Shown: positions 41,980 through 51,311, numbered from the stretch's first letter. The stretch is DNA of 64,000 bases from Parvularcula sp964556115 (GCA_964556115.1 CAZKVC010000012.1:1-64000), one strand, 5' to 3'. The notes: generated by a model not told the origin, from the letters alone. Program-made: numbers and translations.

Positions 41980-42103
41980 GGCTTCGTAACGGAAGAGCGG
42001 CTAGGCACGCCGCCCTCCCGGCGATATGTCGCGAACTCAGAAGTTCGTGATGTACGGCCAGCAATGCAGTTTGCCTGTTGGTCATGATTGACGGGGTCAT
42101 GGG

Positions 42104-43867
42104 ATGGAACGATCGAAGACGGGCCAGCGAAAGCTTTTGGCTTTCATTCAGCCCCATATTCGTGCGGCCTTCGCCTTTTCGGTGGCGATCAACATTCTCT
42201 TTCTGGTTTCGCCCATCTACATGCTGCAGGTCTATGATCGGGTCCTAACCACGGGATCGGTCGCGACACTGATCCTTCTGACGTTGATCGCCTTTTTCCT
42301 TCTGGGCATCTATCTTTTCGCCGATGCCGGACGCCGCCGTGTCATGGGCCGCGCGGCAGAGCTTCTCAGCCGTGAGCTGTCCGAACCCGCCCTGCGCAAG
42401 GGCTTCAACGATGCCAGCCGCCGTCCCGAAGAGACGGTGACCGCGGTCGGCAACCTGACCCAGGTGCAGCAGGCTCTGCATCAGGGGCTGCCGGCGATGG
42501 CCTTCGACCTGCCCTTCGTGCCGTTCTTCCTCGGCATCCTTTTCTTCATCCATCCCGCGATCGGCATTCTCGGTACGGCAGGCGCAGCGGCGCTGGTCGG
42601 CCTCGCCATGCTGAACGAGCGGATGACCAAGGAGCCTCTCGCGGAAGCGCAGCGCGCCGATCTCGAAGGTCAGAACGCCCTGTCCCAGATCGTTCGCCAG
42701 CGCAGCGCGATCGTCTCCATGGGCATGGTGCAACGCTCGGTGCTGCGCTGGGGCGAGCTTCGCCGCAAGGGCGTCTCCGCCCAGCTCGATGCCGGGACGC
42801 CAGCCGTCTTCATCGGCTCGAGCACCCGTGCCCTGCGCATGGCGCTTCAGATCGCGATCCTCGGTGTCGGTGCGTTCCTCGCGGTGCAGGGATACATCTC
42901 GGCTGGTGCGATCATCGCAAGCTCGATCATCCTGGGCCGCGGTCTCGCGCCGATCGACCAGGCGGTGAACAGCTGGCGCGCCGTCGTCGGCGCCTGGCGG
43001 GCGGCGGGCGAGGTCGGCGAGTGGACCGACAAGGCCATGGCCGAGGAAAACCGTCAGGTCACACCCATGCCCCGGCCCGAGCCTCAGATCTCCGCCCAGG
43101 AGATGGTTGTCACCGTTCCGGGCGCGGAGAAACCCCTCCTTCAGCCCATGAGCCACCTTTTCGAGCGCGGGCGGATCGTGGCGATCCTCGGCGCCTCGGG
43201 CACGGGCAAGACCTCGCTTCTTCAGACCCTCGCCGGTGCGTGGAGCCCGCTCGAAGGGGCGGTCCGCCTCGGGGGCCGCGACCTTCACCGCTGGTCGCAC
43301 GAAGACCGGGGGCGCTATATCGGCTACCTCCCCCAGCACGTCGAGCTTCTACGCGGCACGGTGCGCGAGAACATCGCGCGCTTCACCGACGCCACCGCCG
43401 AGGAGGTCTTCCAGGCGGCCAGGGTGGCGGGCTGCCACGACCTGATCGTCTCGCTGCCCGACGGCTACGATACCGATATCGGCGATGGCGGCACCTATCT
43501 TTCCGCAGGCCAGCGCCAGGCCATCGGCCTTGCACGGGCTTTCTTCGGCAAGCCGCCGCTGATTCTCCTCGATGAGCCGACGGCTCACCTCGACAGCAAT
43601 CTCTCCGGCCACCTCATGCAGGGCTTTGCCGAGATGGCGCGGCAACCCGCCGAAGAGCGCAGCGTCACCGCCTTCATCGCGACGCACGACATGCGGCTTC
43701 TCAACGCGGCGGACGATGTGATGATCGTCCACGAACGCAACGTCCTGATCCGTCCGCGTGAAGCCTATCTGCAGCAGATCTCCGATCTCAAACGGTCCCG
43801 GCTTGCAGCCAGCAGGCCGCAGGCGCTGACCGTCGACATGGAAGGAAAGGCCCCCGGCAATGGATAA
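42104..43867 (+). CDS. Type I secretion ABC transporter, PrtD family
   Basis: 587 residues. The inner-membrane motor of a type I secretion system has an N-terminal membrane domain (VSPIYMLQVYDRVLTTGS is the PrtD/LapB family hallmark) and a nucleotide-binding domain from about 330. Walker A is GASGTGKT, signature LSAGQRQAIGLARA, Walker B LILLDEPTAHLD, and H-loop ATHD. No C39 peptidase domain is present at the N-terminus, so substrates would use a C-terminal uncleaved signal. It overlaps the HlyD gene by 8 bases. Confidence 0.93.
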   Translation: MERSKTGQRKLLAFIQPHIRAAFAFSVAINILFLVSPIYMLQVYDRVLTTGSVATLILLTLIAFFLLGIYLFADAGRRRVMGRAAELLSRELSEPALRKGFNDASRRPEETVTAVGNLTQVQQALHQGLPAMAFDLPFVPFFLGILFFIHPAIGILGTAGAAALVGLAMLNERMTKEPLAEAQRADLEGQNALSQIVRQRSAIVSMGMVQRSVLRWGELRRKGVSAQLDAGTPAVFIGSSTRALRMALQIAILGVGAFLAVQGYISAGAIIASSIILGRGLAPIDQAVNSWRAVVGAWRAAGEVGEWTDKAMAEENRQVTPMPRPEPQISAQEMVVTVPGAEKPLLQPMSHLFERGRIVAILGASGTGKTSLLQTLAGAWSPLEGAVRLGGRDLHRWSHEDRGRYIGYLPQHVELLRGTVRENIARFTDATAEEVFQAARVAGCHDLIVSLPDGYDTDIGDGGTYLSAGQRQAIGLARAFFGKPPLILLDEPTAHLDSNLSGHLMQGFAEMARQPAEERSVTAFIATHDMRLLNAADDVMIVHERNVLIRPREAYLQQISDLKRSRLAASRPQALTVDMEGKAPGNG

Positions 43868-45158
43868 GAACGTCTCCATGCTGAAGGACCCGCTCATTCG
43901 CCTCTGCGCGCTCGTCTGCGCGGTGGGCCTTGGCGGCTTCCTCCTCTGGTCCGCCGTCGCCCCTCTCGACGAAGGCGTCATCGCCGGCGGGCAGCTCGTG
44001 GTCCGCGACGAGCGCAAGGAGATCGCCCATTACGAGGGCGGCATCGTGCGCGAGATCCATGTGCGCGAAGGCGACAAGGTGGCCGAAGGCGACCGGCTCA
44101 TCACCCTTGAGCCCGTCCAGTCCGAAGCTGCTCGCGACGAGATCGCCCAGGACCTTTTCCAGGCCCGCGCTGCCTCTGCCCGCCTCAATGCCTTGCGCGA
44201 GGGGATGGAGGAGCCTGCCTTCCCCGAAAACAGCCTCGGTCTCGATGAGGTCGTCGCCGCGTCGATCATCGACCAGCAGCAGCGTCTCTTCGAAGAGCAG
44301 GGCGCGACTTCCCTTGCGGAACTCCGGGTCCTGAGGACCCGGCTCGCCTCCGCCGAAGGACGCGCGCAGGATCTTGCCGCCCAGATCACCGCGACCGAAA
44401 GCAATCTCAGGGTCGCCCGCGACGATCTCGCTATCAAGCGCGAGAGCCTTGAGGAACAGCTCGAAACAGTCGGTAATGTTCAGCGCGCGGAGCGTGAGGT
44501 CCTTGCCCTGCAGGCGGAGCTTGCGCGCCTCAACAGCGAACGGAACACCGCTCTTCGTTCCGGCGAGGAAGCCGAGGGCCAGATCGACGAGCTTCTCAGC
44601 CGCACCCGCCGTGAGGTGGAGGAAGAAGCCGCGGAGAACGCCAGGACCGTCCTTGCCCTGACTGAACGCCTTGAAGCCAATGAGGACCGGTTGAGCCGTA
44701 CCCTCCTGACCGCGCCGATCGGCGGAGTCGTCCTCGGCCTCGAAGCGAATACGGTGGGCGGGGTCATCCGTCCGGGTGAGGCTGTGATGGAAATCGTGCC
44801 GCAAGACGGCCGCCTCGTTGCGCTCCTCAAGCTGCCGCCAACGGACCGCGAGGCCGTGCGCCCCGGCCAGGAAGTCCGTGCACAGCTTTCCGCTTACAAG
44901 CAGTACCGCGTGCCGCGCATCGACGGCGAGGTCCTGAGCATCTCCGCCGACCTCCGTGAGGACCCCAGCACGGGTACGAATTTCTACGAAGCGCGGGTTC
45001 TTCTCGATCCCGAGACGCTGCGCGGCCTGCCTTCGGTAGAGCTCGTGCCGGGCCTTCCGGTGGAAGCCTTCATTGCGTCCGGCCGTACACGCACCTTCCT
45101 TGATTACCTTCTCGAGCCGATCTCTGCCACCATCCGACGGGGGATGAGTTTCAACTGA
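43860..45158 (+). CDS. HlyD-family membrane fusion protein (PrtE type)
   Basis: 432 residues. The periplasmic adaptor of the type I secretion system has one N-terminal membrane segment (about 15-38), a biotinyl-lipoyl-like half (GGIVREIHVREGDKVAEGDRLITLEP), and a long coiled coil (about 95-270). The second lipoyl half and a beta-barrel include the HlyD signature area TLLTAPIGGVVLGL and MEIVPQDG. The stop and the TolC start share one base (TGATG). Confidence 0.93.
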   Translation: MDKNVSMLKDPLIRLCALVCAVGLGGFLLWSAVAPLDEGVIAGGQLVVRDERKEIAHYEGGIVREIHVREGDKVAEGDRLITLEPVQSEAARDEIAQDLFQARAASARLNALREGMEEPAFPENSLGLDEVVAASIIDQQQRLFEEQGATSLAELRVLRTRLASAEGRAQDLAAQITATESNLRVARDDLAIKRESLEEQLETVGNVQRAEREVLALQAELARLNSERNTALRSGEEAEGQIDELLSRTRREVEEEAAENARTVLALTERLEANEDRLSRTLLTAPIGGVVLGLEANTVGGVIRPGEAVMEIVPQDGRLVALLKLPPTDREAVRPGQEVRAQLSAYKQYRVPRIDGEVLSISADLREDPSTGTNFYEARVLLDPETLRGLPSVELVPGLPVEAFIASGRTRTFLDYLLEPISATIRRGMSFN

Positions 45159-46489
45159 TGCCGAACCTACTGATAGGCGCGCTGTTCGCAGCCGCCAGCG
45201 CCGCCCAGCCCAGCCAATGCACCAGCCTGCCCGAAGCGGTGGACGCCGCCCTAAGCTCGGCGCCCGAGGTGGAGGCGGCAGGCGCCGAACGCGGGCTCGC
45301 CCGGGCGCAGGTTCTCGCCTCGCGCTCCCGCGCCTTCCCGCAGTTCAGCCTCTTCGCCCAGCGGGGTTTCGGCAACAACCAGCCGATCGACCAGATCCGC
45401 GACGACCAGGTGGGTATCAGCGCCGACTGGGAGCTTTTCTCCTTCGGCCAGCGCGGCGCAGTCATCGACGCCGCGCAGGAGACCCTGCGCGCAGCCAAGG
45501 CTGGCGAGCTTCAGGCCCAGACCGAGGTCGCCCAGCGCGCCATTCTTCTTTACTACGAACTTCTTCGTACCGAACGCATGACGGCCCTGACCGAATCCCA
45601 GACCGAAGGTTATGGCCGTGAGGCCGAAACCGTCGGTCGGCGGCTCGAGCGGGGGCTCATGACCCGCTCCGACGCCCGCCAGATCGAGGCCCGCTACGCC
45701 GCCGCTCTCGCCCGCGGCGAGGAAATCGCCGCGCGGCGCGACCAGGTCGCCATCGCGCTGTCGGTCTTCACCGGGCTCGAGATCGAATGCGTGGAAACAC
45801 CGTCGGCTGAACGCCTGAGCGAACGCATGGAGGCCTTCCTGGCCCAGCTCACTCCGGCTCAGGCCCTTGTCATGGCCGAGGACCATGCCTTCGCGATCAA
45901 CCGCGCGCGGGCGCAGGTGCGTGCTGCCGAAGCAAGGCTCCGCGGGGCCCGGCGGGCCGCTTTGCCGACCCTGTCGCTCAACGCCTTCGTCCTCGCCGAA
46001 TATGATGACAGCGATCTGCCGATCGACGACCGGTGGGAGCAGGATGACAGGGTCGGACTATCCCTTCGCGGACCGCTTTTCACCGGCGGCCGGTTGCGCG
46101 CGGGCCGGGCCGAGCAGCGCGCCAGGCTGCGCGGGGCGGAGGCAACCCTTGCCGAGCAGCGGCGGGAGCTTGAGAGCGCAGTCAGAACGGCGGTCCTCGG
46201 TGTCCAGCGTCAGGCGGCGATCCAGGCGCGGCGCAGGGCGGCAGCCGAGGCGGCGAATGACCGTCTCGATGCCACGTCTACGGAGCTTGGCCGGGGTACC
46301 AAGACGATCACCGAGTTCGTCCTCGCCAATGAAGACTATTTCGCGGCCGCGGTGGACGAAGTCGCTGCTGCCTGGGCGCGGGACCAGCAGCTCGTAAGCC
46401 TTGCGGCCCTCACCGGCATGCTTCTCGAGGTGAACCCTGTCGAGGCGGCGCCCTCGGACCGGATCGCCGCCTCGGTCACCCTCGACTAG
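45158..46489 (+). CDS. TolC-like outer-membrane channel
   Basis: 443 residues. Signal peptide (LLIGALFAAASAAQ), then the internally duplicated outer-membrane efflux fold. The pattern LPEAVDAALSSAPEVEAA...RAQVLASRSRAFPQFSLFAQRG is repeated in the second half as AEDHAFAINRARAQVRAAEARLRGARRAALPTLSL. Forms the trimeric exit duct. Last gene of the type I operon, convergent with fumC 16 bp away. No RTX or other exported substrate gene is seen in the window. Confidence 0.92.
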   Translation: MPNLLIGALFAAASAAQPSQCTSLPEAVDAALSSAPEVEAAGAERGLARAQVLASRSRAFPQFSLFAQRGFGNNQPIDQIRDDQVGISADWELFSFGQRGAVIDAAQETLRAAKAGELQAQTEVAQRAILLYYELLRTERMTALTESQTEGYGREAETVGRRLERGLMTRSDARQIEARYAAALARGEEIAARRDQVAIALSVFTGLEIECVETPSAERLSERMEAFLAQLTPAQALVMAEDHAFAINRARAQVRAAEARLRGARRAALPTLSLNAFVLAEYDDSDLPIDDRWEQDDRVGLSLRGPLFTGGRLRAGRAEQRARLRGAEATLAEQRRELESAVRTAVLGVQRQAAIQARRRAAAEAANDRLDATSTELGRGTKTITEFVLANEDYFAAAVDEVAAAWARDQQLVSLAALTGMLLEVNPVEAAPSDRIAASVTLD

Positions 46490-46505
46490 GGTCCGGGCCC
46501 CCAGA

Positions 46506-47897
46506 TCAGCGCGGCCCGATCATCTTCTCGGGACGGACGATCTCGTCATAGTCCTCTTCGGAGACGAAGCCGAGGCCCACCGCTTCCTCGCGCAAGGTCG
46601 TGCCGTTCTTGTGCGCGGTCTTGGCAATGGTGGTGGCGTTGTCATAGCCGATGGTCGGCGCCAGCGCCGTTACCAGCATGAGCGAGCGTTCCATCAGTTC
46701 ACGGATGCGCTCTTCATTGGCCTCGATCCCGGTCACGCATTTGTCGGTGAAGCTGACTGAAGCATCAGCCAGGAGCCGGGCCGATTGCAGCACGTTGAAG
46801 ACGATCACCGGCTTGAAGACGTTGAGCTCGAAATGGCCCTGGCTGCCGGCGAAGCTGACGGCGGCATTGTTGCCCATCACCTGCGCGCAGACCATGGTCA
46901 TCGCCTCGCATTGGGTCGGGTTGACCTTGCCCGGCATGATCGAGCTGCCCGGCTCGTTCTCCGGCAGGCGAAGCTCGGCAAGGCCCGAGCGCGGGCCCGA
47001 GCCGAGGAGCCTGAGGTCGTTGGCGATCTTGAAGAGGCTTACCGCGACCTCATTCAGGCGGCCATGGGCCTCGACCATCGCGTCATGGGTCGCAAGCGCC
47101 TCGAACTTGTTCGGTGCGGTGACGAAGGGAAGCTTGGTGTACGAAGCGACCTCTTCGGCGAAGGCTTCGGCGAATCCCGGCTTCGCGTTGAGGCCGGTGC
47201 CGACCGCCGTGCCGCCCTGGGCCAGCTCGTAGAGCGGGGGCAGGGTGCTCTGCACACGGCGCAGGGCGTTGTCCATCATCGCCACATAGCCGGAGAACTC
47301 CTGCCCCAGGGTCAGGGGCGTTGCGTCCTGAAGGTGGGTGCGGCCGATCTTGATGATGTCCCTGAACGCCTCCGCCTTGTCGTTCAGCGCGTTGCGCAGG
47401 GTCGTCAGCGCCGGGATCAGGCGGTGGGTGATCTCCTCTGCCGACGCGATGTGCATCGCGGTGGGGAAGGTGTCGTTCGAGCTTTGCGAGCGGTTGACGT
47501 GATCGTTCGGGTGGACGGGGTCCTTGGAGCCGATCTCGCCGCCGAGGATTTCGATGGCGCGGTTCGCGATCACCTCGTTCGAGTTCATGTTCGACTGGGT
47601 GCCCGAGCCGGTCTGCCAGACCGAAAGCGGGAAGTGCCCGTCAAGCTTGCCCTCCGCGACCTCGCTCGCAGCATCGACGATGGCATCGCCGATCTTCTCC
47701 TCGAGATTGCCCAGCTTCATGTTGGCGCGCGCGGCCGAACGCTTGACGACGCCGAGGGCGCGGATCATCGGCGCGGGCATGGTCTCGGTGCCGATCGCGA
47801 AGTTGATGAGCGAGCGCGCGGATTGCGCGCCGTAATAGCGGTCGGTGGGAACCTCGAGAGGGCCAAAGCTATCGGTTTCGGTGCGGGTCTCAGCCAT
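46506..47897 (-). CDS. fumC: Fumarate hydratase class II
   Basis: TCA-cycle enzyme interconverting fumarate and malate, iron-independent. 463 residues starting MAETRTETDSFG after AGGAGA. Family marks are the early GPLEVPTDRYYGAQSARS, the TGSGTQSNMN active-site segment, HPNDHVNRSQSSNDTFPTAMH and the signature GSSIMPGKVNPTQCEA. Stands alone between the type I operon and a RusA-like gene. Confidence 0.97.
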   Translation of the reverse strand: MAETRTETDSFGPLEVPTDRYYGAQSARSLINFAIGTETMPAPMIRALGVVKRSAARANMKLGNLEEKIGDAIVDAASEVAEGKLDGHFPLSVWQTGSGTQSNMNSNEVIANRAIEILGGEIGSKDPVHPNDHVNRSQSSNDTFPTAMHIASAEEITHRLIPALTTLRNALNDKAEAFRDIIKIGRTHLQDATPLTLGQEFSGYVAMMDNALRRVQSTLPPLYELAQGGTAVGTGLNAKPGFAEAFAEEVASYTKLPFVTAPNKFEALATHDAMVEAHGRLNEVAVSLFKIANDLRLLGSGPRSGLAELRLPENEPGSSIMPGKVNPTQCEAMTMVCAQVMGNNAAVSFAGSQGHFELNVFKPVIVFNVLQSARLLADASVSFTDKCVTGIEANEERIRELMERSLMLVTALAPTIGYDNATTIAKTAHKNGTTLREEAVGLGFVSEEDYDEIVRPEKMIGPR

Positions 47898-48028
47898 GGA
47901 TCATCTCCTGAAATGTCAGCTCGCCCACTAGGCGAGCCCGGCGGCCGTGGCAATTCTTTGAACCGGCCAAGGAAGATGCGCGCAAACGGCCCCTAGCCAA
48001 GGCCTGCCGCCCTCCTCAGAACCTGTTC

Positions 48029-48430
48029 ATGGCGACGGGTAGCGGCAAGGTGAAGGTATGGACCGAGGGCGACGCTGCCCTGGTCATCATCGACGCTGCC
48101 ACGACCCAGACGCGCCAGCTCAAGAAATTCGTCGCCGCTCATGCCAAGCGGCAAGGGGCGGGGGTGCGCATCCAGCATGGGCCCTTCGAGGTGCGGATCT
48201 GGACCTCCGTGATGGCGGAAAAACGCGGCGCCCATGATGTCGACAATGTCGCCAAGGCCATTCTCGACGCCCTTTCCGGGGTCTTCTGGCACGATGACCG
48301 GCAGGTGGTGCGGCTCGTCTCCGAGCGGTTCACCGGGGACGCGAACCGCATAGCGGTGAGGGTGCAGCCGCTGAAGGAGCCGCCGGAAGCGCGCGATCTC
48401 GACCGCACGCTTCTCGAAGGCACGCCTTAG
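48029..48430 (+). CDS. RusA-like Holliday-junction resolvase family protein
   Basis: 133 residues. RusA enzymes are small Mg-dependent nucleases that resolve four-way DNA junctions. The core motif is clear: HDVDNVAKAILDALSG then FWHDDRQV, giving Asp70, Asp72, Lys76 and Asp89/90. To my knowledge this is the same acidic/Lys set as in E. coli RusA. RusA genes are usually prophage-borne, yet no phage gene is near and base composition matches the neighbours. Its TAG stop lies in the first arm of the structured convergent-gene element, copy B. Confidence 0.78.
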   Translation: MATGSGKVKVWTEGDAALVIIDAATTQTRQLKKFVAAHAKRQGAGVRIQHGPFEVRIWTSVMAEKRGAHDVDNVAKAILDALSGVFWHDDRQVVRLVSERFTGDANRIAVRVQPLKEPPEARDLDRTLLEGTP

Positions 48431-48531
48431 AGCATCGGACTGCTTCATGGAATCAGTCCGATGCTCTAGGTTTGTGTTTTGGAGCAACTTTTCACCGCGA
48501 ACCGGTTCCCACTTCGCGGTCCGTTGCTCTA
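48428..48531 (+). repeat. Structured convergent-gene element, copy B
   Basis: Second copy of the element at 11556-11662, in opposite orientation. It has a perfect 15-bp stem with an 11-base loop (48428-48442 with 48454-48468), a GT-rich spacer, and the same core (gagcaacttttcaccgcgaa then ccggttcccacttcgcggtcc). The ends are TAGAGCA and TGCTCTA, so the whole unit has terminal inverted repeats. It supplies the TAG of the RusA-like gene and, on the other strand, the stop of the membrane-protein gene (48529-48531). The stem is followed by GGTTTGTGTTTT, which could act as a terminator. Confidence 0.8.
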
Positions 48532-48918
48532 GAACGGAAGAAGCTTCGCGCCGCCGGAATCGCCCTCGCCGAAGCTCTCATGCAGCTTTCGACGCACCGA
48601 ATAGGAGCCGCGGATGAAGACGTAGAAGCCCGCCGCCCGGACAAGAAAGCCTGCAAGATAGTCGTCCCAATGCATGATCGCGCCGCGCAGCGCGATCTCG
48701 ACGCCCTTGTGACTGCCATCGGCGAGCAGCATGGCGCCGTAGGGCCAGGCCGTGTCGATAAGAAGAAGGACGGCGGTGACCTTGGAAGCGGAGAACTGCT
48801 TGGTGACCACGAAGGCGCCGATCATCATCAGGACGACCGCACGGATCATGTCGCTGCCCGAAAAACCCAGCGAGAAGGCATAGAGAAGGGCATCCATCCC
48901 CTTCTCTTGGCGAAACAT
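48529..48918 (-). CDS. Small hypothetical membrane protein
   Basis: 129 residues with three or so hydrophobic segments (around 18-40, 45-65 and 85-105) and a charged C-terminal tail. No family recognised. It follows the gene at 48921-49730 by 2 bases, so the pair is an operon. A second in-frame Met (codon 8) is possible as start. The stop lies in the shared structured element. Confidence 0.65.
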   Translation of the reverse strand: MFRQEKGMDALLYAFSLGFSGSDMIRAVVLMMIGAFVVTKQFSASKVTAVLLLIDTAWPYGAMLLADGSHKGVEIALRGAIMHWDDYLAGFLVRAAGFYVFIRGSYSVRRKLHESFGEGDSGGAKLLPF

Positions 48919-48920
48919 GG

Positions 48921-49730
48921 TTAGCCGGACGTAAAGCTCTCAGCCAGTTCAGGCTGCTCATTCGCCTTTTCCCGAAGCCCTGCGACGAAAGCCTTCACGG
49001 CTGTGTCGATCTTGCGCCATTCGGGCAGGTAGGGCTCCTTGAAGACATAGCGCACCCACACGTCCTCGGTGAGGTCGATGGTGCGGTAGCATTCGGGCGG
49101 GACCAGGGCCTCATCGCCATGATCGTCACAGAAGATCACCGCCCGGCTGCCGTCCTCCGCCTCGCCGACGAACATCACGCGCTCCTCATAGCCCGCGCCG
49201 GGAGCGAGGCTGGAAGCGGCGGCGAACTCGTATTTCGCCAGGCCATGGTCGAAGGGCACGCCGCCGGCCTGGGTCACGTGCTTGGAATAGAGGATCTCGA
49301 AGCGCTGGTCCTCGTCGAAGGGGGAGTTGTTGGTCTCGACGATGACCTCGATGCGGCGCGAGTTGGGGCGGTTCTCCACGAAGTCGGCCCGGCGGGAGGG
49401 GGTATAGCCGTCCATGCGCGGCCAGGCGGCATAAAGGACCAGGCTGTCACGCTCGCCATCGCGCCTGTCGCGGGGAAACTTCGTGTGGTTGGCCGGCACC
49501 GAAAGCTGGATGTCGCCGACCGTCAGGGCGACCTCTTCCTCACCGAGGCTCGGACGGGGAACGTCGCCGGAGAGCTCTTCGGGCGTCGGGCCGAAATAAT
49601 AGACGAGGACGAAACCGGACAGAAGAAGCGTCGCGACGAAGATCAGAAGCGGATAGCGCCAGCCCGATTCCTCGCGGACTTCATCGCCCCCGAGAGAATA
49701 GCCGTCGCGTTGTGAAGACCTGCGCGCCAT
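48921..49730 (-). CDS. Hypothetical single-pass membrane protein with periplasmic domain
   Basis: 269 residues. A short basic/acidic cytoplasmic part is followed by one membrane segment (LLIFVATLLLSGFVLVYYF, about 28-46) and a large domain that should be periplasmic. It contains a few Cys (AVIFCDDHGD, PPECYRT) that could form a disulfide. I do not recognise the family. It is the first gene of a two-gene minus-strand unit with the small membrane protein, divergent from a GST gene. Confidence 0.65.
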   Translation of the reverse strand: MARRSSQRDGYSLGGDEVREESGWRYPLLIFVATLLLSGFVLVYYFGPTPEELSGDVPRPSLGEEEVALTVGDIQLSVPANHTKFPRDRRDGERDSLVLYAAWPRMDGYTPSRRADFVENRPNSRRIEVIVETNNSPFDEDQRFEILYSKHVTQAGGVPFDHGLAKYEFAAASSLAPGAGYEERVMFVGEAEDGSRAVIFCDDHGDEALVPPECYRTIDLTEDVWVRYVFKEPYLPEWRKIDTAVKAFVAGLREKANEQPELAESFTSG

Positions 49731-49865
49731 GATGCCCCTGCCTTTACCCGGCGGCGGTTAGAGAAGCTTTGACCGCCGCGAATGGCAAGAGGAAAGGCCT
49801 TTTTTGCCAGCTTGTCACGGCCGCGCCGTCCCGCCAGACCTTGCGGGCAGCAAAGGAGGCCCGCC

Positions 49866-50513
49866 ATGGCAGACGCCCTGACCCTGATCATCGGCAACAG
49901 GAACCTGTCGAGCTGGTCGCTGCGGCCCTGGCTGGTGCTGAAGGCGTTCGGGATCGCGTTCGACGAGGTTCTGGTCCAGCTCGACCGGCCCGAAAGCCGC
50001 GAGGCGATCAGGCGGCATTCGCCCTCGGGTCTCGTTCCCTGCCTGAAGCACGGAGAGCTGACCGTCTCGGACAGCCTCGCGATCACCGAATATATCGCCG
50101 ACCTTCACCCTGAACTGGCGATCTGGCCCGAAGACCGCGCGGCCCGGGCCCGGGCCCGCTCCATGGCGACAGAGATGCATGCGGGCTTTTCGCATCTTCG
50201 CAGCACCTGGCCCATGGACATGGTGCATGAGAACAAGGGCCTCTCGGTGCCGCCCGGCGTGGCGAAGGACCTTGGGCGCATCGAAACCCTCTGGTCCGAG
50301 GCGCTGGCGCGCTCGGGCGGGCCCTTCCTCTTCGGGGCGTTCTCGGCGGCGGATGCGTTCTACGCGCCCGTCGTCTCGCGCATCAGGACCTTCGGCCCGG
50401 TGGCGCGCTTCGCTCCGTTCACCCCCTATATGGACACTGTCTGGAACCACTCCGCCATGGCCGAATGGCGTGCCGGCGCCCACGAAGAAGCGAAGGCGGG
50501 CTGGTACGACTGA
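49866..50513 (+). CDS. Glutathione S-transferase family protein
   Basis: 215 residues from the ATG at 49866, which has AAAGGAGG upstream. A longer frame from 49782 has no ribosome site. The N-terminal thioredoxin fold begins LTLIIGNRNLSSWSLRPWL, with the Ser-containing active-site helix of the zeta/plant-like group. GLVPCLKHGELTVSDSLAITEYI binds glutathione, and GAFSAADAFYAPV is the C-terminal N-cap motif. Substrate unknown. Converges with phoH. Confidence 0.9.
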   Translation: MADALTLIIGNRNLSSWSLRPWLVLKAFGIAFDEVLVQLDRPESREAIRRHSPSGLVPCLKHGELTVSDSLAITEYIADLHPELAIWPEDRAARARARSMATEMHAGFSHLRSTWPMDMVHENKGLSVPPGVAKDLGRIETLWSEALARSGGPFLFGAFSAADAFYAPVVSRIRTFGPVARFAPFTPYMDTVWNHSAMAEWRAGAHEEAKAGWYD

Positions 50514-50540
50514 CCGCCCGCCTCCTGCCTTTCGGTGCGG

Positions 50541-51311
50541 TCAGATCTTCTCGACCATCTTGGCCACGAGGGGGTGGCGGACGATGTCGCCGCGGGCGAA
50601 GCGGGTGACGCCGATCTCCTCGACCTCCTCGAGCTTGTCCACGATCTCCGCAAAGCCCGACACGCCGGGAAGGAGGTCGGTCTGCTCAGGATCACCGGTG
50701 ATCACCATGGTCGAGTGCCAGCCAAGCCTGGTGAGCAGCATCTTGAGCTGCGCATAGGTGCAGTTCTGGGCTTCATCGATCACCACGAAGGCGTTGTTCA
50801 GGGTGCGTCCCCGCATGAAGGCGATGGGGGCGACCTCGATCACCCCTTCGCTCATCAGTTGCCGCACCTGCTTGGCGCTGAGGCGGTCGGTCAGGACATC
50901 GTAGAGGGGCCGCAGGTAAGGCGAAAGCTTCTCCTCCATGTCGCCTGGCAGGTAGCCGAGGCTCTCTCCCGCTTCGACGGCAGGCCGGGAGAGGACGATC
51001 CGGCCGACAGTGCCTGCCTCCAGCGCTTCCACGGCCTTGGCGACCGCGACATAGGTCTTGCCGGTGCCCGCCGGGCCGGAGGCGAAGACGACGTTGTGCT
51101 CGTCGATTTGCCTGAAGAGCTCGGCCTGGGTCTCGTTCTGGGGTCTGATCGTCTTGCGAAAGCTCTGGTCTCGCGGCTGGTCGGGCACATCGTCCACCGG
51201 GGACCATCCGTCCTCGAAGAGGAGCCTCACATTCTCCGGCATGGCCCGGCGATCCTTCCCTCCCTGGGTTCCAGATCGCTTGATCGCTTTTTTTGCAGAA
51301 CGTCGAGCCAT
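50541..51311 (-). CDS. PhoH-family ATPase
   Basis: 256 residues from the ATG at 51311 (MARRSAKKAIK). Upstream extension is less plausible. PhoH proteins are P-loop NTPases linked to RNA metabolism. Walker A is GPAGTGKT, Walker B is FVVIDEAQN, and SRPAVEAGESLGYLPGD with TGDPEQTDL are family-specific. The N-terminal tail is Lys/Arg-rich. In many genomes phoH sits beside ybeY. That is not the case here, so this may be the stand-alone type. Confidence 0.92.
   Translation of the reverse strand: MARRSAKKAIKRSGTQGGKDRRAMPENVRLLFEDGWSPVDDVPDQPRDQSFRKTIRPQNETQAELFRQIDEHNVVFASGPAGTGKTYVAVAKAVEALEAGTVGRIVLSRPAVEAGESLGYLPGDMEEKLSPYLRPLYDVLTDRLSAKQVRQLMSEGVIEVAPIAFMRGRTLNNAFVVIDEAQNCTYAQLKMLLTRLGWHSTMVITGDPEQTDLLPGVSGFAEIVDKLEEVEEIGVTRFARGDIVRHPLVAKMVEKI

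Noticed and set aside
47898..48531. Prophage remnant around the RusA-like gene
   Set aside because: No integrase, portal, tail or repressor gene and no att-like direct repeats nearby; neighbours are core metabolism and host-type membrane genes.
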